From Porphyromonadaceae bacterium (GTDB taxonomy: Bacteria > Bacteroidota > Bacteroidia > Bacteroidales > Tannerellaceae): a DNA stretch of 5,030 nt. A model generated the notes under the pieces. That model ran no database searches. It had not been told where the DNA came from and saw nothing but the letters and a program-made list of their open reading frames with translations. Where the stretch lies: NCBI GenBank assembly GCA_003517945.1, contig DOZP01000100.1, forward strand, positions 1 through 5,030, in the 5' to 3' direction. Positions 1 to 5,030 of this stretch are shown piece by piece (positions within the stretch are counted from its first letter, which is position 1; each line of letters begins with the position of its first letter). The position numbers and the translations under genes were made by a program.

Positions 1-32
1 AAATTTAGATGCGTCTGCCCTGTTAAGAATAT

Positions 33-93
33 AACATGTTTTTGATAGTCTCAGAAAAATGATTATTTTTGCCTGTCTTTTTGTAAACATGTT
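33..93. repeat. Pair of identical 8-bp palindromes (AACATGTT) flanking the promoter
   Basis: AACATGTT, a perfect palindrome, occurs at 33-40 and again at 86-93. The first copy abuts the -33 TTTG box at 41-44. The second lies just after the predicted transcription start near 78. The centres are 53 bp apart, about five turns of B-DNA, so a dimeric protein bound at both copies would sit on the same face of the helix. This is the geometry of an operator pair. Symmetry does not extend beyond 8 bp in either copy, which weakens the case. The operator role is inference. Confidence 0.35.
41..71 (+). promoter_or_regulatory. Bacteroides-type promoter, full consensus match
   Basis: The sequence reads TTTG at 41-44, a 19-bp spacer, then TATTTTTG at 64-71. 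This matches the Bacteroidetes primary sigma factor promoter (-33 TTTG, -7 TAnnTTTG, spacer about 19-21 bp) at every fixed position. Transcription would start near 78 and leave a leader of about 170 nt before the receptor start codon at 248. The region is A/T-rich, so a chance match is possible, but both boxes and the spacing agree. An identical palindrome lies directly before the -33 box and another just after the predicted start site, which suggests regulation. Confidence 0.6.
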
Positions 94-133
94 GTTTTAT
101 AAAATGTCCTACAATTTTTGGTAATATTCTCCG

Positions 134-165
134 TTTGAATAGTTGAATTGAAATAAGTTTATTTG
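134..165 (+). promoter_or_regulatory. Second, weaker candidate promoter for the receptor operon
   Basis: TTTG at 134-137 is followed after 20 bp by TTTATTTG at 158-165. This differs from TAnnTTTG only in the second base. Transcription from it would start near 172 and give a leader of about 75 nt, shorter than that from the upstream candidate. In an A/T-rich region a one-mismatch match is not strong evidence, so I treat this as an alternative or tandem promoter. A weak A/T hairpin (arms 195-200 and 207-212) lies in the leader. The sequence before the start codon is A/T-rich without a Shine-Dalgarno. Confidence 0.3.
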
Positions 166-247
166 CCGGGGTATTAATGGTATTTGCTAAACAAACAAAA
201 GCATTGTTTTGTAAGACAAGGTTTTATTTTTAAATATAATAAGCAGT

Positions 248-2575
248 ATGGTAATCAGAAGAAGTCTTTTTTTGCTTCTGTGTTTTTTATTTTTTTATGC
301 AGGTATAGCGCAAAAAGTGGAGTTAAAAGGGAGAGTGGTTGAGCGTTTGTCGGGTGAGCCTTTGGTATCGGCGCTTATTAAAGTAAAGGGAACATCAATT
401 GCCGCCGTTTCCGATGCGAACGGGTATTATTCGATTCAATTTGAAAAAAAGGGTATATATACAGTTCTGGCGTCTTATATAGGTTACGGTGAAGAGAGTA
501 AAAAGATAGATCTCCGTCAGCATCAGACGGTTGATTTTTTACTGGAAAATAATCTCCGGTTAGATGAAGTATTAGTGACCTCCACAGCTCCCGATGAACG
601 TGTAAAGACGCTGACAATGGGCGTTGAAAAACTAAGTGCGGCGGAGATAAAACAAATGCCCGCATTAATGGGAGAAGTAGATGTTCTGAAAGCGATCCAG
701 TTATTACCAGGGGTGCAGACCGCGTCGGAAGGAGGTTCCGGATTCAGTGTGCGGGGTGGTTCGCCGGATCAGAATCTCATACTTATTGATAATACGACGG
801 TTTACAATGCTTCGCATCTGATGGGTTTTTTCTCTATTTTTAACAATGATGTGCTTAGCGGGCTTGATTTATACAAAGGGGATATTCCTTTAAGATATGG
901 AGGACGGCTCTCTTCATTATTGGATGTCCGGACGAAAAGCGATCATCCCGAACGATTGAGCGGAGTCGGAGGGATTGGTTTAATATCCAGCAGGTTGACA
1001 TTGGAGGGGCCTATGGGTGAAAAGACATCCTGGTTGGTTGGCGGACGCCGCAGTTATGCGGATTTGTTTCTTAAACTCTCTTCCAATAAAGCATTGCGTA
1101 AGTCATCCGTTTATTTTTATGATCTCAACGCCAAGGTGACACATCGTTTTTCAAATAAAGATATCGTAGATATAAACGGTTATTACGGAAAGGATAATTT
1201 TGGTGCGGAACCGGGTGATTTTCAGTATGGAAATGGCGCTTTTTCCACATCGTGGCGACATATTTACTCCGATATATTGTCATCCAGGATAAGCTTTAAT
1301 ATCAGTAATTATGATTATGGGCTTAAATCTAAACTGGAAGGTTCAAAAGCTACGTGGGAGTCGAGTATAACCGATTATATGCTACGTGCCGATATGACTC
1401 ATTCGATAAATGACAAGTGGAATTTAACATACGGGTTTTCGAGTATCTTACACCGTTTCAAACCCGGATATGCCAAAATGGAGACTTCTATGGAGACGGA
1501 AGCCTCCGTTGAATACGAGGTGGAAGGGTCTAACGCTTTCGAGCATGGTATTTATCTATCCAATGAACAGAAAATTTCCGATCAGTTAAGTGTTAAGTAC
1601 GGAGCTCGTTTGTCTGCTTTTCAGAATGTCGGAAAAGGGACGGTTTATCATTATGATGATGATTATAAGGAAACGGATTCTACTGTTTACAAATCCGGGG
1701 AAATTTACAATACGTATGTGGCGGTAGAACCACGCCTCGGATTTGTATGGCAGCTTTCTGAAAGTTCTTCGTTGAAAGGGAATTATGTGCATAATGTGCA
1801 GTTTATGCAACTTGCGAATAACTCGGCTTCAGGTTCTCCGCTTGATGTTTGGTTTCCTGCCAGTCCCAATATCAAACCGCAGGTCGTTGATATGTTTTCA
1901 GTCGGTTATTTCAGAAATCTGGCGGACAATATGTATGAAACGTCTGTTGAGATTTATTATAAAAATCAGAAAAACGTTATTGATTTTGCCGAACATGCGA
2001 ATCTGATGTTAAATAAGAACCTGGAAGGCGAGGTACGTACCGGAAAAGGAAAAGCTTATGGGGCGGAATTTATGGTGCGTAAAAATAAAGGCCGCCTGAC
2101 CGGTTTTGTCAATTATACTCTGTCACGTTCCGAACGAACGATTCCGGAAGTGAATCATGGGCGGACGTATCTTTCTCCTTATGATAAAACGCATAGTCTG
2201 AATGTTATGGCAAACTATGAATTGTCGAAGAAAATTTCGTTTTCCGCTGTATGGGTTTATGCAACAGGTAATCCGACAACATATCCTTCGGGCCGGTTTG
2301 AAATTGACGGAGAATATTTTCCGATCTATTCGGGGCGAAATGAATATCGCCGTCCTGATTATCATCGGTTGGATCTGTCTTTTACCTATGTCCCCAAGCC
2401 GGATTCTAAAAAACGCTGGCGGGGCGAATGGAATGTTTCCCTTTACAATGCGTACGGAAAGAAAAATCCATGGACGATAACTTATGACCAATCTGAAGAT
2501 ACGGGGCTTCCTTATGCGGAAATGCTCTATCTTTTCGGTGTAGTACCTACTGTTACTTATAATTTTAAATTTTAG
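248..2575 (+). CDS. TonB-dependent outer-membrane receptor with carboxypeptidase-regulatory-like domain
   Basis: This is a 775-residue outer-membrane active transporter, expected to import a ligand using energy from TonB-ExbBD. A signal peptide (residues 1-21: RR, then a Leu/Phe-rich core) ends in GIA before Gln22, a likely signal peptidase I site. Residues about 25-100 form a CarboxypepD_reg-like beta-sandwich (GRVVE at 28-32; SDANGYYS at 55-62). LDEVLVTS at 105-112 resembles the TonB-box region of Bacteroidetes receptors. The plug follows at about 120-230, with VRGGSPDQN at 168-176, LILID at 177-181 and a YKGDIPLRYGG stretch. The remainder is a beta-barrel ending in YNFKF; a terminal Phe is the usual outer-membrane insertion signal. 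The protein is shorter than SusC transporters (about 1000 residues), and its partner is DUF4249 rather than SusD, so it is not a classic Sus transporter. The frame is intact and complete. The substrate cannot be predicted. The start at 248 is chosen because the signal peptide begins directly there. Confidence 0.93.
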   Translation: MVIRRSLFLLLCFLFFYAGIAQKVELKGRVVERLSGEPLVSALIKVKGTSIAAVSDANGYYSIQFEKKGIYTVLASYIGYGEESKKIDLRQHQTVDFLLENNLRLDEVLVTSTAPDERVKTLTMGVEKLSAAEIKQMPALMGEVDVLKAIQLLPGVQTASEGGSGFSVRGGSPDQNLILIDNTTVYNASHLMGFFSIFNNDVLSGLDLYKGDIPLRYGGRLSSLLDVRTKSDHPERLSGVGGIGLISSRLTLEGPMGEKTSWLVGGRRSYADLFLKLSSNKALRKSSVYFYDLNAKVTHRFSNKDIVDINGYYGKDNFGAEPGDFQYGNGAFSTSWRHIYSDILSSRISFNISNYDYGLKSKLEGSKATWESSITDYMLRADMTHSINDKWNLTYGFSSILHRFKPGYAKMETSMETEASVEYEVEGSNAFEHGIYLSNEQKISDQLSVKYGARLSAFQNVGKGTVYHYDDDYKETDSTVYKSGEIYNTYVAVEPRLGFVWQLSESSSLKGNYVHNVQFMQLANNSASGSPLDVWFPASPNIKPQVVDMFSVGYFRNLADNMYETSVEIYYKNQKNVIDFAEHANLMLNKNLEGEVRTGKGKAYGAEFMVRKNKGRLTGFVNYTLSRSERTIPEVNHGRTYLSPYDKTHSLNVMANYELSKKISFSAVWVYATGNPTTYPSGRFEIDGEYFPIYSGRNEYRRPDYHRLDLSFTYVPKPDSKKRWRGEWNVSLYNAYGKKNPWTITYDQSEDTGLPYAEMLYLFGVVPTVTYNFKF

Positions 2576-2579
2576 CGGC

Positions 2580-3470
2580 ATGATGAACAGATTTTTAAAA
2601 TTTACTTTGATGTGGTTTTTGCCGGCGGCGGCGTTTTTCTCATGTACAGCGCCGATTGATATAAATACGCGTGACAGTGAACCTGTTATTGCTATCTATG
2701 GCTGCCTTACGGACAAAAACAGTTATCAGTATGTGAGGATAACCAGTTCTTCTCCTTACTTTGATGATAAGGAAAACGGAAGTATTTCCGATGCACATGT
2801 TCTGATAAGGGATTCGGAAGGAAATGAATATTTATTGGAATACGGGGATGAAGGATATTATACCAGTCCTGTGAGATTTGCCGCCCGTCCGGGTGTAACG
2901 TATAATCTTACGGTGGAGGTTGATTTTGATGAGAATGGCGAGACGGAAATATATGAAGCGGAAACGACAATACCGCCTTTTCTGGCTCTTGATTCCGTAG
3001 ATGTCAGGCCGCTTACGATTATGGGATATCAGCATTTTGCCCTTAATATATATGCACAGGATCCGCCTGAGGCCGATAATTACTATTTATTTAAATTTTT
3101 CATTAATGACAGTGTTTCGAACGATAAGATCAGTAAGTTTATTATTACCGATGATGAATTTTTCAAAGGTGAATACATGGAAGGCGTAAATATTTATTAC
3201 TTTGAAGATTCTACCGATGAAAAAGTGGTAGAGAAAAACAAAGATAATGATGATGTATATATGGTTTCTCCCGGTGATAAGATCCGGTTGCAGGCGATGA
3301 ATATCGAAAAGGGATATTATGAATTTATAAATCAATGTATTTCGGAGATGTATGGTGAAAATCCGATGTTCGGAAGTCCGCCTTCCAATATTACCACCAA
3401 TATTTCGAACGGCGCCGTCGGTTTTTTTACCGGCTATTGTATTCATGAAATAGGAACAGAAATTCCCTGA
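2580..3470 (+). CDS. DUF4249 family lipoprotein, partner of the TonB-dependent receptor
   Basis: This is a 296-residue lipoprotein of the DUF4249 family, whose biochemical role is not established to my knowledge. Residues 1-21 are a lipoprotein signal with lipobox AFFSC, putting the lipidated cysteine at 22. The N-terminal half fits the family pattern: an EPVIAIYGCLTD strand (34-45), VRITSSSPYFDD (52-63), DAHVLIRDSEGN (71-82), PGVTYNLTVE (104-113), and TTIPP before LDSV (129-140). Together these suggest Ig-like or beta-sandwich folds. The C-terminal GSPPSNITTNISNGAVGFF (265-283) is the other family hallmark. Its start lies 4 bp after the receptor stop, so the two are very probably co-transcribed and perhaps translationally coupled; a second ATG at 2583 is an equally possible start. 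By analogy with SusD I infer a cell-surface, ligand-capturing role. No Asp/Glu-rich export signal directly follows Cys22, so surface exposure is not proven. Other cysteines are C42, C253 and C287. Confidence 0.88.
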   Translation: MMNRFLKFTLMWFLPAAAFFSCTAPIDINTRDSEPVIAIYGCLTDKNSYQYVRITSSSPYFDDKENGSISDAHVLIRDSEGNEYLLEYGDEGYYTSPVRFAARPGVTYNLTVEVDFDENGETEIYEAETTIPPFLALDSVDVRPLTIMGYQHFALNIYAQDPPEADNYYLFKFFINDSVSNDKISKFIITDDEFFKGEYMEGVNIYYFEDSTDEKVVEKNKDNDDVYMVSPGDKIRLQAMNIEKGYYEFINQCISEMYGENPMFGSPPSNITTNISNGAVGFFTGYCIHEIGTEIP

Positions 3471-3502
3471 ATCCGTATTTTTCATACGGAAAAATCCCTG
3501 AA
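3464..3502. repeat. Hairpin flanked by an 8-bp direct repeat at the end of the DUF4249 gene
   Basis: A 7-bp perfect stem (TCCGTAT at 3472-3478, ATACGGA at 3484-3490) encloses the loop TTTTC. The direct repeat TCCCTGAA flanks it at 3464-3471 and 3495-3502, and the first copy contains the lipoprotein stop codon TGA. The hairpin starts 2 nt after the stop, so it may mark the 3' end of the plus-strand mRNA. However, an A run rather than a T run follows on the plus strand, and no T run follows it on the minus strand, so it is not a standard intrinsic terminator for either convergent gene. Confidence 0.4.
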
Positions 3503-3550
3503 CCGGCAATTTTGCAGGAGGCAGGTTACTGATCCCCGGAAATGTTTATT

Positions 3551-4333
3551 TTATAACTGGGAATAAGGCATCGGCGACAGGAAGATGCTTCGGTTGTTTG
3601 TAGCCGTATTGGCGTATTCGGGCAATACGGACATCCGTTTCCATTCCGGATGGCTTCCGAATTTTTTCCATGCTTCGCTACGTGTTTCTTCGTTGTTATA
3701 CCATGTCAGGTATAATAATGCAGGCATACGCGGTCCTGCCAGAATCTCTCCGTACAAAACAGAGTTTATGGCTACCTGATCGAAAAGATCAATCTCTTCT
3801 TTATTAAACATTTTTACCTTTCGTTGATTGGCCTCTTCGTTAGGGCTGTGATAGATACGTAGTTCGAACATTGTTCGTACAGGATCCGGTATGCGGTGAA
3901 CCGGTATTTTATCGAAAGCTTCGCTCAGGTATGATTCGAAATTCGAATATACCGGATCTGATGCCGTTATGTTGTAGAACGATTCGGATTCACGACGGAA
4001 GACGGGATCTTCCCAGATTGTTTTTTTCACTTTTAAATAAGTTTCGATATCGGGATAAATAAAAAGAACATGCCGTTGTTCCTTTTCCCCTTCTTTTGGT
4101 TTATATAATCCGAATGCGCCGGTTTTAATATGCTTACGGTTATAAGCCGGTATCAGTGTTTCTTTCAGGAACGAATCCAGTAAATCTCCCTTGTCGGTAA
4201 GTGTATAGATACGCCATTCGTATATTTCTTTCGTGGAGGAGGATAAGGTTGCGTCTTTAAGTGAGGAAGCCATTCCCATTGCGGGAACAACGGATAACGC
4301 ACCGGCCGTTTTTATAAAATTTCGTCTTTTCAT
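3551..4333 (-). CDS. NIPSNAP family protein with Tat signal and two NIPSNAP-like domains
   Basis: This is a 260-residue protein. The leader MKRRNFIKTAG (1-11) carries a twin-arginine motif (RRxFIK), followed by a mildly hydrophobic stretch and a likely cleavage site after GMA at 20-22. I therefore infer folded export through Tat to the periplasm. Two ferredoxin-like (dimeric alpha/beta barrel) NIPSNAP domains follow. Domain 1 runs about 36-140, with YEWRIY at 38-43 and WEDPVFRR at 107-114. Domain 2 runs about 153-256, with FELRIY at 156-161 and FGSHPEWKRM at 225-234. Matching motifs in the same order point to an internal duplication. NIPSNAP proteins have no agreed enzymatic function; dimeric alpha/beta barrel folds include monooxygenases and heme-binding or heme-degrading enzymes, but I see no residue that decides this. 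The gene converges on the DUF4249 gene. It follows the efflux gene on the same strand but is separated from it by a terminator, so it is probably transcribed alone. No Shine-Dalgarno precedes the start. Confidence 0.85.
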   Translation of the reverse strand: MKRRNFIKTAGALSVVPAMGMASSLKDATLSSSTKEIYEWRIYTLTDKGDLLDSFLKETLIPAYNRKHIKTGAFGLYKPKEGEKEQRHVLFIYPDIETYLKVKKTIWEDPVFRRESESFYNITASDPVYSNFESYLSEAFDKIPVHRIPDPVRTMFELRIYHSPNEEANQRKVKMFNKEEIDLFDQVAINSVLYGEILAGPRMPALLYLTWYNNEETRSEAWKKFGSHPEWKRMSVLPEYANTATNNRSIFLSPMPYSQL

Positions 4334-4370
4334 CGTATAAGTTAATGTATTTAGTTGATCGAAAACGTGA

Positions 4371-4378
4371 CAAATATA
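4371..4378 (-). promoter_or_regulatory. -7 promoter element upstream of the NIPSNAP gene
   Basis: On the minus strand the sequence is TATATTTG, an exact match to the Bacteroides -7 consensus TAnnTTTG. Its downstream edge lies 37 bp before the start codon at 4333, implying a 5' leader of about 30 nt. There is no TTTG at the -33 distance upstream, so only one of the two boxes is present. The element forms one arm of a 7-bp inverted repeat (CAAATAT at 4371-4377, ATATTTG at 4385-4391). It lies downstream of the efflux gene's terminator, which fits independent transcription of the NIPSNAP gene. Confidence 0.4.
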
Positions 4379-4415
4379 AAAATAATATTTGATTTGGTAT
4401 ATCTTGTGACACTAC

Positions 4416-4446
4416 AAAAGCGGGAAGAATTCGCAGTTCCTCCCGC
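4416..4446 (-). terminator. Intrinsic terminator of the efflux outer-membrane factor gene
   Basis: On the minus strand, 2 bp after the TAG stop at 4449-4451, GCGGGAGGAA (4446-4437) pairs with TTCTTCCCGC (4429-4420). This gives a 10-bp stem with a single G-U wobble, closed by the 7-nt loop CTGCGAA. TTTT (4419-4416) follows directly. A G/C-rich stem base, short loop and T run close to the stop are the usual marks of a Rho-independent terminator, although the T run is only four bases long. It separates the efflux gene from the NIPSNAP gene downstream. Confidence 0.8.
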
Positions 4447-4448
4447 AA

Positions 4449-5030
4449 CTATTCTACTCCACCGCCCAACGCTCTGTATAGGTCTGATGTAGCCTGAAGT
4501 TGTTGTAATTTGTCGCTTACCTGGTTAAGCCTGGCCTGTAACAGGCTTTGTTGAGCGTTTATGACTTCCAGGTAGCTGCTGATGGCGCCACCGGTTAACA
4601 ACTCTTTTGTGTCGGATACGGATAGCGTCAGGGATTCGACTTGTTTATTTCTGATCTCATTTTTCTTTACGGAGGATTCATACGTGTATATGATGTCGGA
4701 CACCTCTTTTCCTGCTGCCAGTACAGTCTTTTCAAATGTTAACAACGCAGCTTGCTGCTCCGCTTTTGCCACTTTCAGTTGAGTGATCAATTGTTTGCGG
4801 GCAAAGAGAGGTTGGGCGATGTTTCCGATGATACTTGCCGCTAAATTTTCAGGTTTGAATAATGTTCCCGCATAACCCAGCGAAGCAGTGCTTATTGTGA
4901 AGGATGGATAAAAACTTGCCTGAGCCGCATTTGTCAGTTCGAAAGCGGAACGGAATGACAATTCGGCTTGTCTGACATCCGGGCGTTTGGCTAACATCTG
5001 GAAGGGTATCCCATAGGTTAGTTGTGTGGG
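4449..5030 (-). CDS. RND efflux outer-membrane factor (TolC/OprM family), C-terminal part
   Basis: This is the C-terminal 193 residues of an outer-membrane channel that would pair with an inner-membrane RND pump and a periplasmic adaptor to expel drugs, metals or other compounds. The reading frame stays open to the window edge, so the 5' end lies outside. The Met at 4997 is internal: the residues before it (YGIPFQ) join to LAKRPDVRQAEL, and this RPDVRQAE segment is the family signature at the start of the second OEP repeat. Further marks are ASFYPSF, the long Ala/Gln/Lys-rich helices typical of the periplasmic tunnel, GGAISSYLEVINAQQSLL, and LYRALGGG close to the C-terminus. Full-length relatives are usually about 450-490 residues, so roughly 40% is seen. 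Adaptor and pump genes would be expected farther along, upstream in its transcription direction. The substrate cannot be inferred from this portion. Confidence 0.9.
   Translation of the reverse strand, partial: PTQLTYGIPFQMLAKRPDVRQAELSFRSAFELTNAAQASFYPSFTISTASLGYAGTLFKPENLAASIIGNIAQPLFARKQLITQLKVAKAEQQAALLTFEKTVLAAGKEVSDIIYTYESSVKKNEIRNKQVESLTLSVSDTKELLTGGAISSYLEVINAQQSLLQARLNQVSDKLQQLQATSDLYRALGGGVE

Noticed and set aside
95..104. TTTTATAAAA palindrome
   Set aside because: A pure A/T palindrome of this size is expected by chance in such an A/T-rich region. It is not repeated and has no defined position relative to the promoter boxes.
2123..2581. Minus-strand 152-codon open frame opposite the end of the receptor gene
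   Set aside because: It lies inside a clearly coding receptor barrel. Its translation is rich in Arg and Ile, has no recognisable domain, and looks like an antisense shadow.
3416..3434. GTCGGT-T-run-ACCGGC hairpin near the end of the DUF4249 gene as a terminator
   Set aside because: It lies inside the coding sequence before the stop codon, encodes conserved family residues (GFFTG), and its T run is in the loop rather than after the stem.
248..3470. Calling the pair SusC/SusD (polysaccharide utilisation locus)
   Set aside because: The receptor is too short for SusC. The lipoprotein shows DUF4249 motifs and no SusD-like helical TPR region. No carbohydrate-active enzyme is present.
3087..3509. 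Minus-strand 140-codon open frame opposite the DUF4249 gene
   Set aside because: It is antisense to the well-supported lipoprotein and has no domain or signal. Its Ile/Phe/Asn-rich composition reflects the A/T-rich opposite strand.
4449..4997. Reading the Met at 4997 as the start of a 182-residue protein
   Set aside because: The frame continues without a stop to 5030, and the upstream residues complete the family's RPDVRQAE signature region. The gene is therefore cut by the window edge.

Overview
The window looks like part of a Bacteroidota (Bacteroidetes) chromosome, most likely Bacteroidales. I base this on a TonB-dependent receptor with an N-terminal carboxypeptidase-regulatory-like domain, its DUF4249 lipoprotein partner, a NIPSNAP protein with a twin-arginine leader, and promoters of the Bacteroides type (TTTG about 20 bp before TAnnTTTG). 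Start codons sit in A/T-rich sequence with no clear Shine-Dalgarno, which is also usual for this phylum. Genus and species cannot be told from the sequence alone.

Layout. Positions 1-247 are an A/T-rich intergenic region with no gene. It holds one full-consensus promoter (41-71), one weaker candidate (134-165), and two copies of an 8-bp palindrome on either side of the first promoter. A plus-strand two-gene unit follows: a 775-residue TonB-dependent receptor (248-2575) and, 4 bp later, a 296-residue DUF4249 lipoprotein (2580-3470). A convergent gap (3471-3550) carries a hairpin flanked by an 8-bp direct repeat. Two minus-strand genes fill the rest: a Tat-exported double-domain NIPSNAP protein (3551-4333) and the C-terminal 193 residues of an RND-type efflux outer-membrane factor (TolC/OprM family, 4449-5030), which runs off the right edge. 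The 115 bp between these two holds an intrinsic terminator for the efflux gene and a -7-like element for the NIPSNAP gene, so they are probably separate transcripts.

How the genes work together. The receptor and the lipoprotein almost certainly act together at the outer membrane, by analogy with SusC/SusD but from different families. The receptor is the TonB-driven channel and the lipoprotein a probable substrate-capturing or plug-associated partner. The substrate is unknown, and no enzyme or regulator in the window hints at it. The two minus-strand genes show no evident functional link to this pair. The most interesting biology here is the uncharacterised receptor/DUF4249 uptake pair and its possible control by the palindromic sites. 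I see no mobile element, CRISPR array, tRNA or rRNA.
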